A stretch of 7,061 nt of DNA, taken from Chromatiales bacterium (GTDB taxonomy: Bacteria; Pseudomonadota; Gammaproteobacteria; Chromatiales; Chromatiaceae). Each line of letters starts with the position of its first letter. The stretch's first letter is position 1. The notes below the pieces were generated by a model. The model saw nothing but the letters and a program-made list of their open reading frames with translations. It made no database searches and was not told where the DNA came from. The DNA lies in assembly GCA_022360595.1 (NCBI GenBank), contig JAKSCN010000587.1, forward strand, positions 1-7,061. Reading direction: 5' to 3'. Positions 6,240-7,061 of this stretch are shown here, in pieces. A program made the position numbers and the translations under genes.

Positions 6240-7061
6240 TTAATGTTTTGTGGATGTCAGTCTCTGCTGGCTATCAGGGCCATCGATACCGAACGAATGG
6301 GGTGTCTCTTTCAACTGTTCTACCGGTTTGATGCTACTCCAGGATTTACACCCCGGACACTGCCAATGGAGTGTTTTCGCTTTATAGCCGCAGCGCCCGC
6401 ACTGATAAGCAGGATAGTTGTGCAACATCTTTTCAACCAACTGTTTGAGAATGCGCAATGTATCCGTGGTTACCACGCTGCGGCTACTCATATTCAGGGT
6501 AATCAGGCGATCCAATCCCTCCAGATTGGGGCTGTTCTGCAAGTATCCAGTTAGAAACTCCAATGCCGCCGTTTCACCCTGCTCGGCTTCGATAATATCC
6601 GTGACCGCAAGCGCTGTGGCGATGTTGCCATTGCGCCCCAGTAGATTGTGCAGATAGCTAAACAGGTCTTTTCGATTACCGGTTTCACGATAACAGCGCA
6701 GTAAAGAAGGCAACATTTCGGAGATGTAAGCCGGGTCCTGCTCCTCCACCCGCTTGTAGATTCTGATCGCCGACTTACAGGTGCCCTGAGTAGCTTCGAG
6801 CTCCCCCTGCATCAGAGTGGCTCTTACACAACTGCTGTCACAGGCCTGGGCCTTTTTCAGCAGAGTGCTGACCGCTGTAAAATCACGCTTCTGGCGGGCC
6901 AACTCGGCCAACTCACAGTAGAAGTGGGCCTGCTCTGTTCGCAATGATTTGCCGGTAAACTGCTCCAGCTTTTTCGACACACTGAGGCATAGTTCCCAAT
7001 CCTTCTCCTGTTGATAGATGATACGCAGGTTGGATAGCGCCTGTTCCTGATAAAGGTTCAG
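6240..7061 (-). CDS. lapB: Lipopolysaccharide assembly protein B, C-terminal part (5' end outside window)
   Basis: The frame is open from the TAA at 6240-6242 to the right edge, about 273 codons of a protein normally near 390 residues. The GTG at 6980 is internal, because the 27 codons before it continue the family sequence (NLRIIYQQEKDWELCLSV). The visible part contains TPR-type helical repeats and then a rubredoxin-like zinc ribbon, CGRCGYKAKTLHWQCPGC (bases 6348-6401), followed by KSWSSIKPVE, as in LapB/YciM. LapB is anchored to the cytoplasmic side of the inner membrane by an N-terminal helix, which would be outside this window. In E. coli it works with the FtsH protease to degrade LpxC and so limits lipopolysaccharide synthesis. 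A tail of about 30 residues follows the ribbon, somewhat longer than in E. coli as I recall it. pyrF follows after 30 bases. Confidence 0.96.
   Translation of the reverse strand: MNLYQEQALSNLRIIYQQEKDWELCLSVSKKLEQFTGKSLRTEQAHFYCELAELARQKRDFTAVSTLLKKAQACDSSCVRATLMQGELEATQGTCKSAIRIYKRVEEQDPAYISEMLPSLLRCYRETGNRKDLFSYLHNLLGRNGNIATALAVTDIIEAEQGETAALEFLTGYLQNSPNLEGLDRLITLNMSSRSVVTTDTLRILKQLVEKMLHNYPAYQCGRCGYKAKTLHWQCPGCKSWSSIKPVEQLKETPHSFGIDGPDSQQRLTSTKH

Overview
The window looks like chromosomal DNA of a gammaproteobacterium. The main evidence is the right end, where the 3' part of lapB (TPR repeats plus a C-terminal rubredoxin-type zinc ribbon) is followed directly by pyrF, an arrangement familiar from that class. 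Base composition is moderate, near 50% GC by eye. A free-living or symbiotic sulfur oxidiser of the Chromatiales type is possible, but that is only an impression from gene style; no gene here proves it.

Layout. (1) 1-2126, plus strand: the C-terminal ~707 codons of a large SMC/Rad50/YhaN-like coiled-coil ATPase, open at the left edge. (2) 2123-4582, minus strand: five closely spaced genes that read, in transcription order, GFA-family zinc protein, GNAT acetyltransferase, small membrane protein with a Gly/Asp/Cys-rich tail, LysE/RhtB-type exporter, and a four-helix membrane protein. The last of these converges on the ATPase gene, and the two stop codons share the palindrome TTAA. (3) 4714-5247, minus strand: a membrane protein with a zinc ribbon at each end. 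(4) 5248-5489: a 242-base non-coding stretch containing a perfect 11-bp inverted repeat just downstream of pyrF. (5) 5490-7061, minus strand: pyrF and the 3' part of lapB, separated by 30 bases and probably co-transcribed; lapB is open at the right edge.

Function. lapB-pyrF is housekeeping (control of lipopolysaccharide synthesis; UMP synthesis). The ATPase belongs to the DNA-repair/nucleic-acid class whose members often pair with an SbcD-like nuclease, which would lie left of the window. The middle genes form a plausible transcription unit with no obvious shared pathway: a putative thiol/aldehyde-handling zinc protein, an acetyltransferase, a small-molecule exporter and two uncharacterised membrane proteins. 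No RNA gene, CRISPR array, transposase or phage gene is visible. I do not see a clear new system. The most unusual items are the inverted-repeat element after pyrF, the imperfect direct repeats around the acetyltransferase gene, and the two uncharacterised membrane proteins with Cys-containing motifs.
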